In this document: piece by piece, positions 16,157 to 25,812 of the stretch
Position numbering within the stretch: the stretch's first letter is position 1
Layout: each line of letters begins with the position of its first letter
NCBI GenBank assembly: GCA_017988335.1
Contig: JAGNRZ010000005.1
Span: 1-45,166, forward strand
From: Ferruginibacter sp.
GTDB lineage: Bacteria; Bacteroidota; Bacteroidia; Chitinophagales; Chitinophagaceae
Direction of reading: 5' to 3'
DNA length: 45,166 nt
Notes under the pieces: model-generated
What the model saw: the letters and a program-made list of their open reading frames with translations, nothing else
Told to the model about the DNA's origin: nothing
Databases searched by the model: none
Translations under genes and position numbers: made by a program

Positions 16157-17338
16157 CTACAGCACTTGTACAATTAAAAACTTTAAGTAGTGTGTATTTT
16201 CTTGCCCATTTATAATTGGATGATCGGCACTTTGTGCATTAAAAACTACTTGCCTTAATTTACGTTTAGCATCGGTAGCTGCGGCTTGTATAATATTTAA
16301 AAAAACATGAGGCTGTACTAAGTTTGTACAACTACTTGTTACTAAAAATCCACCAGGCTTTACCAATTTTATTCCTCTTAAATTAATTTCTTTATATCCT
16401 GCAATGGCTTTATCAATAGTAGCTCTGCTTTTTGTAAACGATGGTGGGTCAAGCATTACAACATCATACTGCTTACCTTCTTTAACCCAAGTTTTTAATA
16501 CATCAAATGCATTTACACAATTAAATGTACATACATCACTTAGCCCATTTAATGCCGCATTTTTATTGCACATATCTACTGCATTTTGAGAAATATCTAA
16601 GCCCAAAACACTTTTAGCTCCGTAATGTGCTGCATGTATTTCAAATGTACCTGTGTAGCAAAAAGCCCCTAAAACATCAGCGTCTTTTACAATATTTTTT
16701 ATAGCTCTCCTATTATCTTGTTGATCTAAAAAATAGCCTGTTTTTTGTCCGTTTGCAATGTCCACATAAAACTTTATGCCATTTTCATTAATTACAATAT
16801 TGGTGTCAAACGGCTCACTTAAAAAACCTTTTTGTTGTTGTAATCCTTCTAGCTCTCTTACGGGCACATCATTACGTTCATAAATACCTTTGGGCGTAAA
16901 TATTTTATTTAGTGCCTTTACAATAGCATCCTTCCATATGTCTATCCCTAATGCTAATGTTTGAATAACAAAATAGTCGTTAAACTTATCTATAATTAAC
17001 TGCGGTATATCATCGGCTTCGCCAAAAATTAAGCGACAGTTTTCATCGTATCCAATTCGTTTACGATAAGCCCATGCTTGCAAAATTCGTTGGTAAAAAA
17101 AATCTTCGTTAATTAACTCACTTTTATCTCTAGTTAAAAGCCTTACCGAAATTTGCGATTGAGGATTGTAATATCCTGTACCTATATATTTTTTATCGTA
17201 AGTATATACATTTACAATTTCGCCAACAGCCGCATTTGTATCTTTTTCCATAGCCTGGTTAACCTCGTTGGCAAAAATCCAAGGATGCCCATTTTCTACC
17301 CTTTTACTTATATTCTTCTTTAACACAATACTTTTCAT
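16157..17338 (-). CDS. Class I rRNA methyltransferase of the RlmI family (PUA + Rossmann domains)
   Basis: 393 residues. An N-terminal PUA domain (about 1-75: KSIVLKKNISKRVENGHPWIFANEV) and an EEHEE-like linker precede the SAM domain (about 200-393). Motif I is VLGAFCYTGTFEIHAAHYGAKSVLGLDIS; the catalytic and SAM motif is VMLDPPSFTKSRATI; the C-terminal VTSSCTNLVQPHVF block matches the family. RlmI methylates a cytosine at C5 in 23S rRNA; which base is modified here is inference. Monocistronic, with a perfect TAACTTTG element five bases upstream of the ATG. Confidence 0.9.
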   Translation of the reverse strand: MKSIVLKKNISKRVENGHPWIFANEVNQAMEKDTNAAVGEIVNVYTYDKKYIGTGYYNPQSQISVRLLTRDKSELINEDFFYQRILQAWAYRKRIGYDENCRLIFGEADDIPQLIIDKFNDYFVIQTLALGIDIWKDAIVKALNKIFTPKGIYERNDVPVRELEGLQQQKGFLSEPFDTNIVINENGIKFYVDIANGQKTGYFLDQQDNRRAIKNIVKDADVLGAFCYTGTFEIHAAHYGAKSVLGLDISQNAVDMCNKNAALNGLSDVCTFNCVNAFDVLKTWVKEGKQYDVVMLDPPSFTKSRATIDKAIAGYKEINLRGIKLVKPGGFLVTSSCTNLVQPHVFLNIIQAAATDAKRKLRQVVFNAQSADHPIINGQENTHYLKFLIVQVL

Positions 17339-17343
17339 GGCAG

Positions 17344-17351
17344 CAAAGTTA
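17344..17351 (-). promoter_or_regulatory. -7 promoter element, probably leaderless
   Basis: TAACTTTG on the minus strand, perfect TAnnTTTG, five bases (CTGCC) before the ATG of the rRNA methyltransferase. Confidence 0.55.
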
Positions 17352-17415
17352 AGTTTAATGTGCCATGCTGTTTAATTACACTTAAATTATTGCCAATTTG
17401 ACTGTAAAAAGCCTA

Positions 17416-17445
17416 TTGGCAAACCCTTTGACAAGCTTACCTTTG
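17416..17445 (+). promoter_or_regulatory. grpE promoter
   Basis: TACCTTTG (17438-17445) is a perfect -7 element 17 bases before the grpE ATG; TTGG (17416-17419) stands 18 bases upstream as a plausible -33 element. No CIRCE-type operator was seen. Confidence 0.55.
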
Positions 17446-17462
17446 CAAACTATTTTATAATT

Positions 17463-18011
17463 ATGGAAGAAAAAGATATTATTACTGAAAACCCAGAAAT
17501 GAATATTAATGCAGATGCTGATATTCCGGGAGATACGCATTTAAGCAATGAAGGATCTGAAAATCCAACCGAAAAGCTACAATCTGAACTTGATGAGCAA
17601 AAAGATAAATACATTAGATTATTTGCCGAGTTTGATAATTTTAAAAGAAGAACAGCTAAAGAACGTATAGAGCTTATTCAAACTGCAGGAAAAGACGTAA
17701 TTGTAAGCCTTTTGGATGTGCTTGACGATTGTGATAGAGCTGAAAAACAATTACAAAATACGGAAGATGTGGCTCAAATAAAAGAAGGTATTCATTTAGT
17801 GTTTGCCAAGCTACGTAGCACTTTAAGCAATAAAGGTGTAAAAGCCATGGAAAGTATAAACACTACTTTTGATGTTGAAAAACATGAGGCCATTACCGAA
17901 ATACCAGCACCTACAGAAGATTTAAAAGATAAGGTGGTAGATGAAGTAGTAAAAGGATATTATTTAAATGATAAAATTATACGATTTGCTAAGGTGGTAG
18001 TAGGTAAATAA
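17463..18011 (+). CDS. grpE: GrpE, nucleotide exchange factor of DnaK
   Basis: 182 residues. An acidic N-terminus and long coiled coil (about 35-75, including EQKDKYIRLFAEFDNFKRRTAKE split over two heptads) lead to the beta-wing domain at about 120-182. Family blocks are visible: VIVSLLDVLDDCDRA, FDVEKHEAITEIPAP and VVDEVVKGYYLNDKIIRFAKVVVGK. It releases ADP from DnaK in the cytosol. dnaJ follows after 136 bases; dnaK and hrcA are not in the window. Confidence 0.95.
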   Translation: MEEKDIITENPEMNINADADIPGDTHLSNEGSENPTEKLQSELDEQKDKYIRLFAEFDNFKRRTAKERIELIQTAGKDVIVSLLDVLDDCDRAEKQLQNTEDVAQIKEGIHLVFAKLRSTLSNKGVKAMESINTTFDVEKHEAITEIPAPTEDLKDKVVDEVVKGYYLNDKIIRFAKVVVGK

Positions 18012-18014
18012 TTA

Positions 18015-18147
18015 ACCCCTCCGCCCCTAAAGGGGAACTGGGACTCAAAAAATTAAAAACCGTTATTATTCTCAACGTATTTTGACATAAAACTTATTGA
18101 GAAGATTATAAACTTTAAAACTAGGTTCCCCTTTAGGGGACAGGGGT
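18015..18147. repeat. Inverted pair of dispersed hairpin elements between grpE and dnaJ
   Basis: CCCCTAAAGGGGAAC (18024-18038) has a perfect inverted copy GTTCCCCTTTAGGGG (18125-18139), 86 bases apart; similarity continues outward (ACCCCT...). Each arm is itself a small CCCC-TAAA-GGGG hairpin. The pair fills the intergenic region right up to the dnaJ ATG at 18148, so the 5' end of the dnaJ message lies in the second arm. Confidence 0.85.
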
Positions 18148-19317
18148 ATGAAAAAAGATTTTTACGAAATATTAGGGGTAAGCAAATCTGCTAATGCAGA
18201 TGAAATTAAAAAGGCGTATCGCAAGGTAGCCATGCAATATCACCCTGATAAAAATCCTGGGGATAAAGCTGCTGAAGAAAAATTTAAAGAAGCTGCTGAG
18301 GCCTACGAAATACTTAGCGATGCTGATAAGAGAGCCCAATACGATAGGTTTGGACATCAGGCATTTAGTACTGGTAATAGAGGTGGTGGAGGCTTTAGTG
18401 GCGGTGGTATGAATATGGATGATATTTTTAGCCAATTTGGTGACATTTTTGGTGATGACAGTCCGTTTGGTAGCTTTTTTGGTGGCGGTGGCAGAAGAGG
18501 TGGAGGAGCTACAAGAGCCAGAGGTACTAGAGGAAGCAACTTACGAGTAAAAATTAAATTGAATTATGAGGAGATTGCTAAAGGAGCATCTAAAACAATT
18601 AAGGTAAAAAAATATGTAGGCTGTAGTACCTGTAGTGGTAGTGGGGCAAAGGATAAAAACAGCATGCAAACCTGCGGTACTTGTGGTGGAAGTGGGCAAG
18701 TACGTAGGGTGCAAAATACATTTTTAGGGCAAATGCAAACAGTAACTACCTGCCCTACTTGTAATGGCGAAGGCAGTACTATCACTGCTAAATGTACCCC
18801 TTGTAAAGGTGAAGGCAGAGTGTATGGCGAAGAAACTGTAACAATTGAAATACCAGCAGGCGTACAAGAAGGTATGCAGTTAAGCGTTAATGGCAAAGGC
18901 AATGCCGGTGAACGTGGTGGCAGTAATGGCGATTTAATTGTGTTGATAGAAGAAGAAGCTCATGCACAATTGCATAGAGATGGCTTAAATGTAGCTTACG
19001 ATTTACATATAAGCTTTCCTGATGCTGTTTTTGGGGTGCAAATAGAAGTACCCACCATTGATGGTAGAGCTAAAATAAAAATACCACCAGGTACACAAAG
19101 TGGCAAAATTTTTAGACTAAAGGGTAAAGGTTTCCCTAGTGTAAATAGCTATGAAAAAGGCGACCAATTAATACAAGTAAATGTATGGACACCACAGCAT
19201 GTAAGTAGTGAAGAAAAAGCAATTTTAGAAAAACTACAACATTCACAAAGTTTTATACCTAAGCCAGATAAAAACGAAAAATCATTTTTTGATAAGGTGA
19301 GAGAGATGTTTAGTTAA
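18148..19317 (+). CDS. dnaJ: DnaJ (Hsp40) co-chaperone
   Basis: 389 residues with the complete type I layout. The J domain at 1-70 carries the HPD triad in [10 protein letters not shown] Gly/Phe/Met-rich linker runs from about 75 to 130. The zinc region at about 150-225 has four CxxCxGxG units: [24 protein letters not shown] and CTPCKGEG. Two C-terminal beta domains follow. It delivers substrates to DnaK and stimulates its ATPase. The start is set by [12 protein letters not shown]. It is followed by a 12-bp-stem terminator. Confidence 0.96.
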   Translation: MKKDFYEILGVSKSANADEIKKAYRKVAMQYHPDKNPGDKAAEEKFKEAAEAYEILSDADKRAQYDRFGHQAFSTGNRGGGGFSGGGMNMDDIFSQFGDIFGDDSPFGSFFGGGGRRGGGATRARGTRGSNLRVKIKLNYEEIAKGASKTIKVKKYVGCSTCSGSGAKDKNSMQTCGTCGGSGQVRRVQNTFLGQMQTVTTCPTCNGEGSTITAKCTPCKGEGRVYGEETVTIEIPAGVQEGMQLSVNGKGNAGERGGSNGDLIVLIEEEAHAQLHRDGLNVAYDLHISFPDAVFGVQIEVPTIDGRAKIKIPPGTQSGKIFRLKGKGFPSVNSYEKGDQLIQVNVWTPQHVSSEEKAILEKLQHSQSFIPKPDKNEKSFFDKVREMFS

Positions 19318-19348
19318 GGACTGATTTTTGGGATTACATAAATTTGTT

Positions 19349-19390
19349 AAAAGCAGAAAGTCTACTAATAATAGTTGGCTTTCTGCTTTT
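19349..19390 (+). terminator. Rho-independent terminator after dnaJ
   Basis: A perfect 12-bp stem AAAAGCAGAAAG (19349-19360) / CTTTCTGCTTTT (19379-19390) with an 18-base loop, followed by a short T-rich tail. Confidence 0.7.
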
Positions 19391-19435
19391 TATACTTTAG
19401 ATACTTTTTTCTTCTTTCTGTTATTTACTCAACAT

Positions 19436-19747
19436 TTACGCCTGTGCCGTAGGCCCTCCAAAATTAAATGGAATTTCTACTTGCTCCATATCTTGTATAA
19501 CACCATTAGCACTTTCAAATTTTTTGATATTTTCTACCATAGCTTTCATAAAACGCTTGGCATGAAAGGGAGTAAGTATTATACGACTTTTCACTTTGCT
19601 TTTAGGTGTACCCGGCATTACATTCACAAAATCTACCACAAACTCGGCATGGCTGTGAGTTATAATGGCTAGGTTGGCGTATTCGCCTTCGCTTACTTCT
19701 TCGGTAATTTCTATGTTTAGTTGGTTGGGTTGGTCGGTGTTTGTCAT
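19436..19747 (-). CDS. DUF3467 protein
   Basis: 103 residues from ATG 19747 (MTNTDQPNQLNIEITEEV). The sequence ANLAIITHSHAEFVVDFVNVMPGTPKSKVKSRIILTP split across residues about 25-60 and HAKRFMKAMVENIKKFE are typical of DUF3467, a small family of unknown function. The family recalls a phage-derived protein fold, but no role is assigned. I rejected the upstream GTG (19762) because it overlaps the TATCTTTG promoter element at 19762-19769. Convergent with dnaJ. Confidence 0.8.
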   Translation of the reverse strand: MTNTDQPNQLNIEITEEVSEGEYANLAIITHSHAEFVVDFVNVMPGTPKSKVKSRIILTPFHAKRFMKAMVENIKKFESANGVIQDMEQVEIPFNFGGPTAQA

Positions 19748-19761
19748 TATTATATTTTTCA

Positions 19762-19769
19762 CAAAGATA
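19762..19769 (-). promoter_or_regulatory. -7 promoter element of the DUF3467 gene
   Basis: TATCTTTG on the minus strand, perfect TAnnTTTG, 14 bases before ATG 19747. It directly abuts the T-run of the upstream terminator. Confidence 0.6.
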
Positions 19770-19805
19770 AAAAAGAAAAGGCTCTCAAATTGAGAGCCTT
19801 TTCTT
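19766..19805 (-). terminator. Strong terminator of the SusC-SusD-DUF1735 operon
   Basis: A 15-bp perfect stem (19773-19787 with 19791-19805), loop AAT, and on the minus strand a run of T directly after. It lies 17 bases past the stop of the DUF1735 gene. Confidence 0.9.
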
Positions 19806-19821
19806 ATACTAAAAATTAATT

Positions 19822-20865
19822 TTAAAGTTTAGTCAATACCTCGTAAATAATTCTATCATTACCTACACCACCAGCTAGATTATTATATGTCCAAAGTAAA
19901 ATAAAACGCTTGTTAGTAGCATCATATGTTTTTTGAAACCACCTAACATTTGATAATCCGCCTTCAAAACTTGGAGTTAAAGTTACATTTGCATTGATAA
20001 CACCTGTAGTAGCAGGATCAATTTTAAAAGTGTAATCTCTATCAGTACCTGCACCTAAGTTAGCTACATATGTTGTTGTTTCATCACCACTTAAAGTTAA
20101 TAGTTGCTTTGGAGAAGGTATTGCAGCTAATACAAAATTAGCAGGAATAACTAATGCTTGAGGATAAGCCCAACCTGGTTGAGGAGCCCAGTTTTGGTCA
20201 CCAGTAACACTATTACAGTTATATCTACCACCTACTACAGAATATGTACCCGAAATTGGGTTACCAATTACATTTACGTATAAAGTAGATATGTTAGCGG
20301 CAACAGTTAAACCAGATGCTGAAGTGTTAACACTTACTGGTAGCATAAAGCTTTTATCGCTACCTGCAGCAATAACTGGAGCATGATAAATTCTAACAAT
20401 AGATCTAACATATCTTTCACCAGTTTTAATAACAGCAGATGTAGCAAGTATTTTATACATACTTGTGGTCATTGCTGTAAATTGAGTTTTCTTTTTGTTG
20501 TTTCCAACAACCACACCATTTACAGAAGCGGTATCAAGGTTATATTGTGTTCTTTTTGCGTCATTTACACTAAAAGTTACAGGAATATCAGATTTGTTAG
20601 CAAATTCACCATTGTACATTGCTACCAATTCTAAATCTGTGGAATCTCCAGATCCAGGATCAAAGTTACCATATGCTAGGTTATTAAGCCCAGTAGGTAA
20701 AAATTGACCTGCAATATTAGGATTTGTTGTCATTAAGCTTAGATTAGTACCTGCCTGAGAAAAATCGGTAAAAGTAGCATCATTTTCTTTTAAACAACTT
20801 GGCAAAGCAAACATTAGTGTTGCAAATCCCAACAAGTTTATTAGTTTTAAAAAAGTATGTTTCAT
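19822..20865 (-). CDS. DUF1735-type surface lipoprotein of the SusCD operon
   Basis: 347 residues. The signal peptide ends in a lipobox (FALPSC, C24), so the mature protein is lipid-anchored. An Ig-like DUF1735 (BT_3987 N-terminal-like) domain covers about residues 60-200, with the usual IPVTFSVNDAKRTQYN and TGERYVRSIVRIYHAP blocks; the remaining beta-rich part to 347 is unassigned. It is the third gene behind SusC and SusD (43-base gap to SusD). Such accessory lipoproteins usually help bind the glycan on the cell surface. No catalytic domain is visible. Confidence 0.8.
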   Translation of the reverse strand: MKHTFLKLINLLGFATLMFALPSCLKENDATFTDFSQAGTNLSLMTTNPNIAGQFLPTGLNNLAYGNFDPGSGDSTDLELVAMYNGEFANKSDIPVTFSVNDAKRTQYNLDTASVNGVVVGNNKKKTQFTAMTTSMYKILATSAVIKTGERYVRSIVRIYHAPVIAAGSDKSFMLPVSVNTSASGLTVAANISTLYVNVIGNPISGTYSVVGGRYNCNSVTGDQNWAPQPGWAYPQALVIPANFVLAAIPSPKQLLTLSGDETTTYVANLGAGTDRDYTFKIDPATTGVINANVTLTPSFEGGLSNVRWFQKTYDATNKRFILLWTYNNLAGGVGNDRIIYEVLTKL

Positions 20866-20908
20866 TTTTTTATTTTTAATATTATAAATTATTAGATGAT
20901 TCTAAAAA

Positions 20909-22399
20909 TTACTTCATCCACCAAATTTTGTCTACTTGAGGATTAATTGTTCCTTGAGTAAGTACTTGTGTACCATTTACATTATACTCTCTTTGTGGAA
21001 ACATTAATCTATTAGGAATTTTGTTACTTCCTGCAACAGGAGATAGTGAAACATCACTAGGTAGCCCTAATCTTCTATAATCATTGTAACTTTCCAAAGA
21101 ATGTGTGGCTGTAAGAGCTATATACTTTTGACGAATAATTAAAGCTATTCTTTCTGTAGTACTTGTGGTTGCATCCCAGTTGGTATTTTTATTACCTATC
21201 TGAGCCATGTAAGTATCAGCACCAGTTGCACCCAAATAGTTAAATGATGCGTTTACACCTGCAGTATATAAGGCTTTTGCATCTCCAGAAATCCAACCTC
21301 TTACTACTGCTTCCGCTTGTAAAAAATAGCTTTCTGCAACAGTAATTAGTAAGGAATTTTGAACGGAGTTTTTAAGCAATCCCAATCCAAATTCACTTGA
21401 ACCTGAGTTTGCAGGATTTGCAGCACCAAGCTGACACCCTACATAGGTACCATTAGCAAGTGGTTTAAATAACCTAGATAGTCTTGGATCTATATTAGCT
21501 TTTAAAACATTAATTACATAGGCTCCGCCCCTTGTTAAATCTTGGTTATAAGTTCCTGTAGGAGTATGACATGAACGCCAAAAACCATTCTGTTTGCCGT
21601 CAGAATCTAAGTAACCAGGGTTTATTGTTGCATCAGCAGTTAAATAGGGCGAAGTAGCTCCTGCTGGAGTTTGTATTGTGGCAATTTTTGATGTTATGTA
21701 AGCAGATCTTTCCGATCTTTCACTTTGACGCAATAACATACGCAATTTAACAGTATTTGCAAATTGAGCCCATTTAACTTTATCGCCTTTAAACATAATG
21801 TCATCATTACCTACCGTACCAGGTGTAGCACTATTTATTAATGCTATACCGTCTTCTACATCTTTTAGTATTCCTTCGTAAACATCTTTACCATTATCAT
21901 ACTTAGGTGTAGGTACTACAGCACCTTGTAAAGCTTCTGAATACGGCACATTATTGTACAAGTCAACAAGTGTTTGAAAATTATAAGCCTTCATCACTTT
22001 ACCTATACCCTCGTAAAAAGGAATTACTTTAGACTTTCCTAATTTTTGTACCAAGTCATAATCGGCATTATTATCATAACAATTTGTCCAAGTACCTTCA
22101 CCGAATTGAGTAGTTAATGTATAATTGTTGGTTTCTTGACCAATAAAATAGTTACCACTAAATCCAGCATGACCCATCCAAATAGAAGCAAATCTAAAAT
22201 TATTGTCTCCTACTAAATTACGATTATAAATATTTGCTGTTGTTTGCAATGCACTAGGCAATATTAAATTTGGCTGTGCAGTTGTTAATGTGGGATTATT
22301 AGGATCCACATTAATATCTAAATCTGTTTTACAAGAAGCCAATGCTCCAACAAGCATCAAAGCAATTCCTGTGTTTTTTATATTCATATTAAGTTTCAT
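20909..22399 (-). CDS. SusD/RagB-family nutrient-binding outer-membrane lipoprotein
   Basis: 496 residues. Lipoprotein signal with lipobox GALASC (C23) followed by KTDLDINVDPNNPT, typical of the SusD-like group 2. Helical TPR-like body with KAYNFQTLVDLYNNVPYSEAL (residues about 137-157, in two conserved pieces), VKWAQFANTVKLRMLLR and a C-terminal block ending QVDKIWW. It forms the lid of the SusC pore and captures the ligand. The ligand is unknown: no hydrolase is encoded with it. Confidence 0.93.
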   Translation of the reverse strand: MKLNMNIKNTGIALMLVGALASCKTDLDINVDPNNPTLTTAQPNLILPSALQTTANIYNRNLVGDNNFRFASIWMGHAGFSGNYFIGQETNNYTLTTQFGEGTWTNCYDNNADYDLVQKLGKSKVIPFYEGIGKVMKAYNFQTLVDLYNNVPYSEALQGAVVPTPKYDNGKDVYEGILKDVEDGIALINSATPGTVGNDDIMFKGDKVKWAQFANTVKLRMLLRQSERSERSAYITSKIATIQTPAGATSPYLTADATINPGYLDSDGKQNGFWRSCHTPTGTYNQDLTRGGAYVINVLKANIDPRLSRLFKPLANGTYVGCQLGAANPANSGSSEFGLGLLKNSVQNSLLITVAESYFLQAEAVVRGWISGDAKALYTAGVNASFNYLGATGADTYMAQIGNKNTNWDATTSTTERIALIIRQKYIALTATHSLESYNDYRRLGLPSDVSLSPVAGSNKIPNRLMFPQREYNVNGTQVLTQGTINPQVDKIWWMK

Positions 22400-22457
22400 G
22401 TTTATCTATTTTTTTTACTTAATTAAAGTTGTTTTAATGTTATATTTAAATTAAGTA

Positions 22458-25400
22458 TTAGAATGTAACATTTAATGTTGCACCAAAAATACGTGTAGGC
22501 GGTGTTTGGTTAATATTTGTTATACCCACAGCATTACCTGTACCAGCTGCAGAAAATTCAGGATCTGTCCATACGTTATCTTTTGGACGGAACATAAAGA
22601 AGTTTCTTGCATTGATAGTGAAATTAACAGCTTGAATTCCTTTGCTGTTTCTAAATAATGAACTTGGGAAATCGTAACCAAATGAAATTTCTCTAATTTT
22701 CCAATAGTCTGCACTATTTACATAAGGAGCATCTGCTGCATTCCATTTACCTGCCCAAAAAGTATGATTACCGTTTTCAGTAACAACATTTGTATTTGGT
22801 TCAAATTTACCTGGTGATGTTTCAATTACTGAATTAGGTATTATAGCAGGTGTACGTCCAGTTTGAGCAGAATACCATGAAACACCAGTAAAATCTAAAT
22901 CACCACCTAGATCATTCAAAATAATTGCACCAAATCTACCATCTGCAACCACATTAAATGTAAAGCCTTTGTATGTCATTGAACTTGTTAACCCTACTCT
23001 TGTTGGAGCTACAGTAGTTCCAAAACCTACATTTCCTGTAGCTCTAGTTGGGTAACCATCATTAGCATTTACAATTATTCTACCTTGTGGGTCTCTTTTC
23101 CAATCTTGCCCTTGTGAATATGGATAAGGCTTACCAGGTATTGCATAAGCTGCAGTACCATTTGCAATTAATATTTCTGTAGGCAAATCAAGTCCTACTT
23201 TATTATCATTTCTAGAATAGTTACCAGATAAATTCCAACTTAACTGACCTAATTTTAAGAATGGAGTTAAACGCAATTCAACTTCATACCCTTTATTCTC
23301 CATACTTCCTATGTTAGTAAGTGCTGTAGTATATCCAGTTGATGCAGATATTGATCTTGGTACTGTTTGGTTAATAGTAACAGTATTATAATATGAGGCA
23401 TTTAACATAATTCGATTCTTTAAGAATCCTAATTCGATACCAACTTCTTTTTCTGTTGTAAACTCTGGCTTAAGTAAAGGATTGTTTGTTTGACCAGGAA
23501 TTGTGAAACCTACAGTAGTACCATATGGAAAACCAGCACCAGTAGAAAGAGTATTGTCTAGACTATAAGGACCCACACTTACTTGACCTACTTTAGCCCA
23601 ACCACCTCTTAATTTAGCAAAATACAAGAAGCTATTTTTTAATGCAGGTATGGCATCGGTTAATACTAATGAGGCATCAACTGCAGGGTAAGTAAACGTT
23701 CTGTTTTTAGGAGCCAACACAGATGTTTGGTCACGACGTACTGAACCATGAACAAAAGCCCAGTTATTATACCCTAAAGTTAAATCAGCAAAATTCCCCA
23801 TTAAAGCTTGCTCAGAAGTTGAGTTTCCAGCTACAGGCTCTCCAACTCTGTTTCCTAAGTTATAAATACCATCAAATACTAAGGCTGTTGCAGAAGTAAT
23901 GATGTTTCTTTCAGTTTGCTTCCACACTGTATTACCTAATAATAGTTTAGTAGAAATTTTACCAAACGTTTTGTTGAAAGTTAAAGTTAAGTCACCATTT
24001 AAACGTTGTCTGTTAAATATTTGATCCGTAAATCCAGCTTCTAATTTTTTCACACTACTAGGAGCACTTCCACAATGACAAGCATCATCAATTGCATATT
24101 GAGCAAATTTGTATCCTTCTCTAGTTGCTTTAAAGCTAATATCTCTACGTGTATATCCTACGGTGTAATTAATATCTAACCACGAAAATGCTTTGTAGTT
24201 TAACTTAAGGTTACCTGTAGTAAATGTATTTTTAGTTTCATCTCTTGTAGCATCTATAGCCCAATAAGGATTACCATAATAAGCATTGTAATAATTATCT
24301 AAGCTAGCATATGGGTCTGTTCTCCAATTTCTGTACTTCTTAATATCTACATGTTGTGGCTGGTTAATTACATTCCAATAAACAGAACGACCAGCTTGAG
24401 AATATGTATTATTAGAAGCTACACTAACTTTTTCTAACGTAACATTAGAATTGAAGTCAATTCTAAATTTACCGTATGATTTAGACCCATTAATACGAAG
24501 TGAATTTCTATTAGAAACATCCAAAGGTACTATACCATTTACTTTTACATTTTGAAAGCTAAAGTATAAGTTACTTCCCTCATTACCTGCTGAATATGAA
24601 ACACTGTTTTGTAAGGTCAACCCTTTATCAAAAAAGTTATACTTGCCATTTTTAACAGGAGCGTAAGGAGCCATTTGCTGGCTCATGTAATAAGTACCAT
24701 CAGGATTATAAATTCTAGTAGGCATACCTACTGGAACCATTTGCCCATTAAATTCAGGTCCATATTGTTGATTTTCGTATCCGTAATATAATGGATTAGG
24801 ATCGTTAGGGAAATACACGAATCCAACACCATAGTTTGCAGTATCTTCACCACCAAAAGAACCAAAACGCTCTTGTAATTTTGGCATATAAGAAATAGTT
24901 TCAAATTGAGCTGTAGATGATATATTTATACGAGGCTTTGTATTGTTACCTCTTTTGGTTGTAACCACAAATACACCGTTAGATGCATCTGAACCATAAA
25001 TAGCTGATGCACCAGCACCTTTTAATATAGTTACATTATCTATATCAGATGGATTTAATCTAGCTAAGTAGGCATTATCTACTATATTACCATCTACTAC
25101 TATTAATGCTTGGTTATTACCCAATATAGAACGATTACCACGAAGTGTAACACGTACTTGAGGGTTAACCCCATTATCAGCAGTTTGAATATTTAAACCA
25201 GCTACCTTTCCAGCTAATCCTGTTGCAGCATTAACAACTGATGCTTGATTAAGTTCTTTAACGTTAACAACAGTGGTTGCTGTACCTACCTCTCTTGATT
25301 GTCTTTTAATGAAACCACCAGAAACAACTACTTCAGGTAAAACAGTTTTTGTTGCTTGTTTTAAGGCATAAGTCCTATTTTCTCCAAGATCCGCCGTTAT

Positions 25401-25637
25401 TGGGTCGTAACCAGAAGAAGAAATAGTAATTTGTTGTGAGCTACTTTTAACTCTAAAATTAAAAGCACCGTTAACGTCTGCTTGTGTTTTGTTATTAGTT
25501 CCTGCTTCAGCTACAGTAGCAAATGGAACTGGATCCCCAGAGGCGTTACGAACAACCCCAGAAGCAGTTTTTTGCTGAGCAAAAGCGATTACACTTGTAA
25601 ACAAAAGCACAGTTAGTAATGATACAATTTTTCGCAT
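22458..25637 (-). CDS. SusC/RagA-family TonB-linked outer-membrane transporter
   Basis: 1059 residues. Signal peptide 1-20 (ends AFAQ), a CarboxypepD_reg-like domain at about 22-95 (GVVRNASGDPVPFATV), a plug domain at about 115-230 (with ALIVVDGNIVD and the IYGSDASNGVFVVTTKRG box), then a 22-strand-type barrel ending RIFGATLNVTF. It imports a large ligand using TonB energy and pairs with the SusD protein 58 bases downstream. It is the first gene of a three-gene operon with a 5' leader of about 65 bases. A TonB-box-like stretch is not obvious. Confidence 0.95.
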   Translation of the reverse strand: MRKIVSLLTVLLFTSVIAFAQQKTASGVVRNASGDPVPFATVAEAGTNNKTQADVNGAFNFRVKSSSQQITISSSGYDPITADLGENRTYALKQATKTVLPEVVVSGGFIKRQSREVGTATTVVNVKELNQASVVNAATGLAGKVAGLNIQTADNGVNPQVRVTLRGNRSILGNNQALIVVDGNIVDNAYLARLNPSDIDNVTILKGAGASAIYGSDASNGVFVVTTKRGNNTKPRINISSTAQFETISYMPKLQERFGSFGGEDTANYGVGFVYFPNDPNPLYYGYENQQYGPEFNGQMVPVGMPTRIYNPDGTYYMSQQMAPYAPVKNGKYNFFDKGLTLQNSVSYSAGNEGSNLYFSFQNVKVNGIVPLDVSNRNSLRINGSKSYGKFRIDFNSNVTLEKVSVASNNTYSQAGRSVYWNVINQPQHVDIKKYRNWRTDPYASLDNYYNAYYGNPYWAIDATRDETKNTFTTGNLKLNYKAFSWLDINYTVGYTRRDISFKATREGYKFAQYAIDDACHCGSAPSSVKKLEAGFTDQIFNRQRLNGDLTLTFNKTFGKISTKLLLGNTVWKQTERNIITSATALVFDGIYNLGNRVGEPVAGNSTSEQALMGNFADLTLGYNNWAFVHGSVRRDQTSVLAPKNRTFTYPAVDASLVLTDAIPALKNSFLYFAKLRGGWAKVGQVSVGPYSLDNTLSTGAGFPYGTTVGFTIPGQTNNPLLKPEFTTEKEVGIELGFLKNRIMLNASYYNTVTINQTVPRSISASTGYTTALTNIGSMENKGYEVELRLTPFLKLGQLSWNLSGNYSRNDNKVGLDLPTEILIANGTAAYAIPGKPYPYSQGQDWKRDPQGRIIVNANDGYPTRATGNVGFGTTVAPTRVGLTSSMTYKGFTFNVVADGRFGAIILNDLGGDLDFTGVSWYSAQTGRTPAIIPNSVIETSPGKFEPNTNVVTENGNHTFWAGKWNAADAPYVNSADYWKIREISFGYDFPSSLFRNSKGIQAVNFTINARNFFMFRPKDNVWTDPEFSAAGTGNAVGITNINQTPPTRIFGATLNVTF

Positions 25638-25709
25638 TTGTAATTGATTTTTACGATTAGATAAATAAAATTTTTAGTTTTTTAGTTTTATTTCTATTTA
25701 ATTAGCTCC

Positions 25710-25717
25710 CAAAAATA
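25710..25717 (-). promoter_or_regulatory. Candidate -7 element of the SusC operon
   Basis: TATTTTTG on the minus strand, perfect TAnnTTTG, 72 bases before the SusC ATG, leaving an AT-rich leader of about 65 bases. Confidence 0.4.
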
Positions 25718-25812
25718 GGGAAAAAATTAACATTTTGTTTAAAATACAAAATAATAATTTAACAAAAAGACAACTTATTGGTTTAAAATGCTGCTTTAAA
25801 ACAAAAAAAATA

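Noticed and set aside
19328..19672. A plus-strand open frame covering the dnaJ terminator and the DUF3467 gene
   Set aside because: It crosses a terminator hairpin and is antisense to a recognised family.
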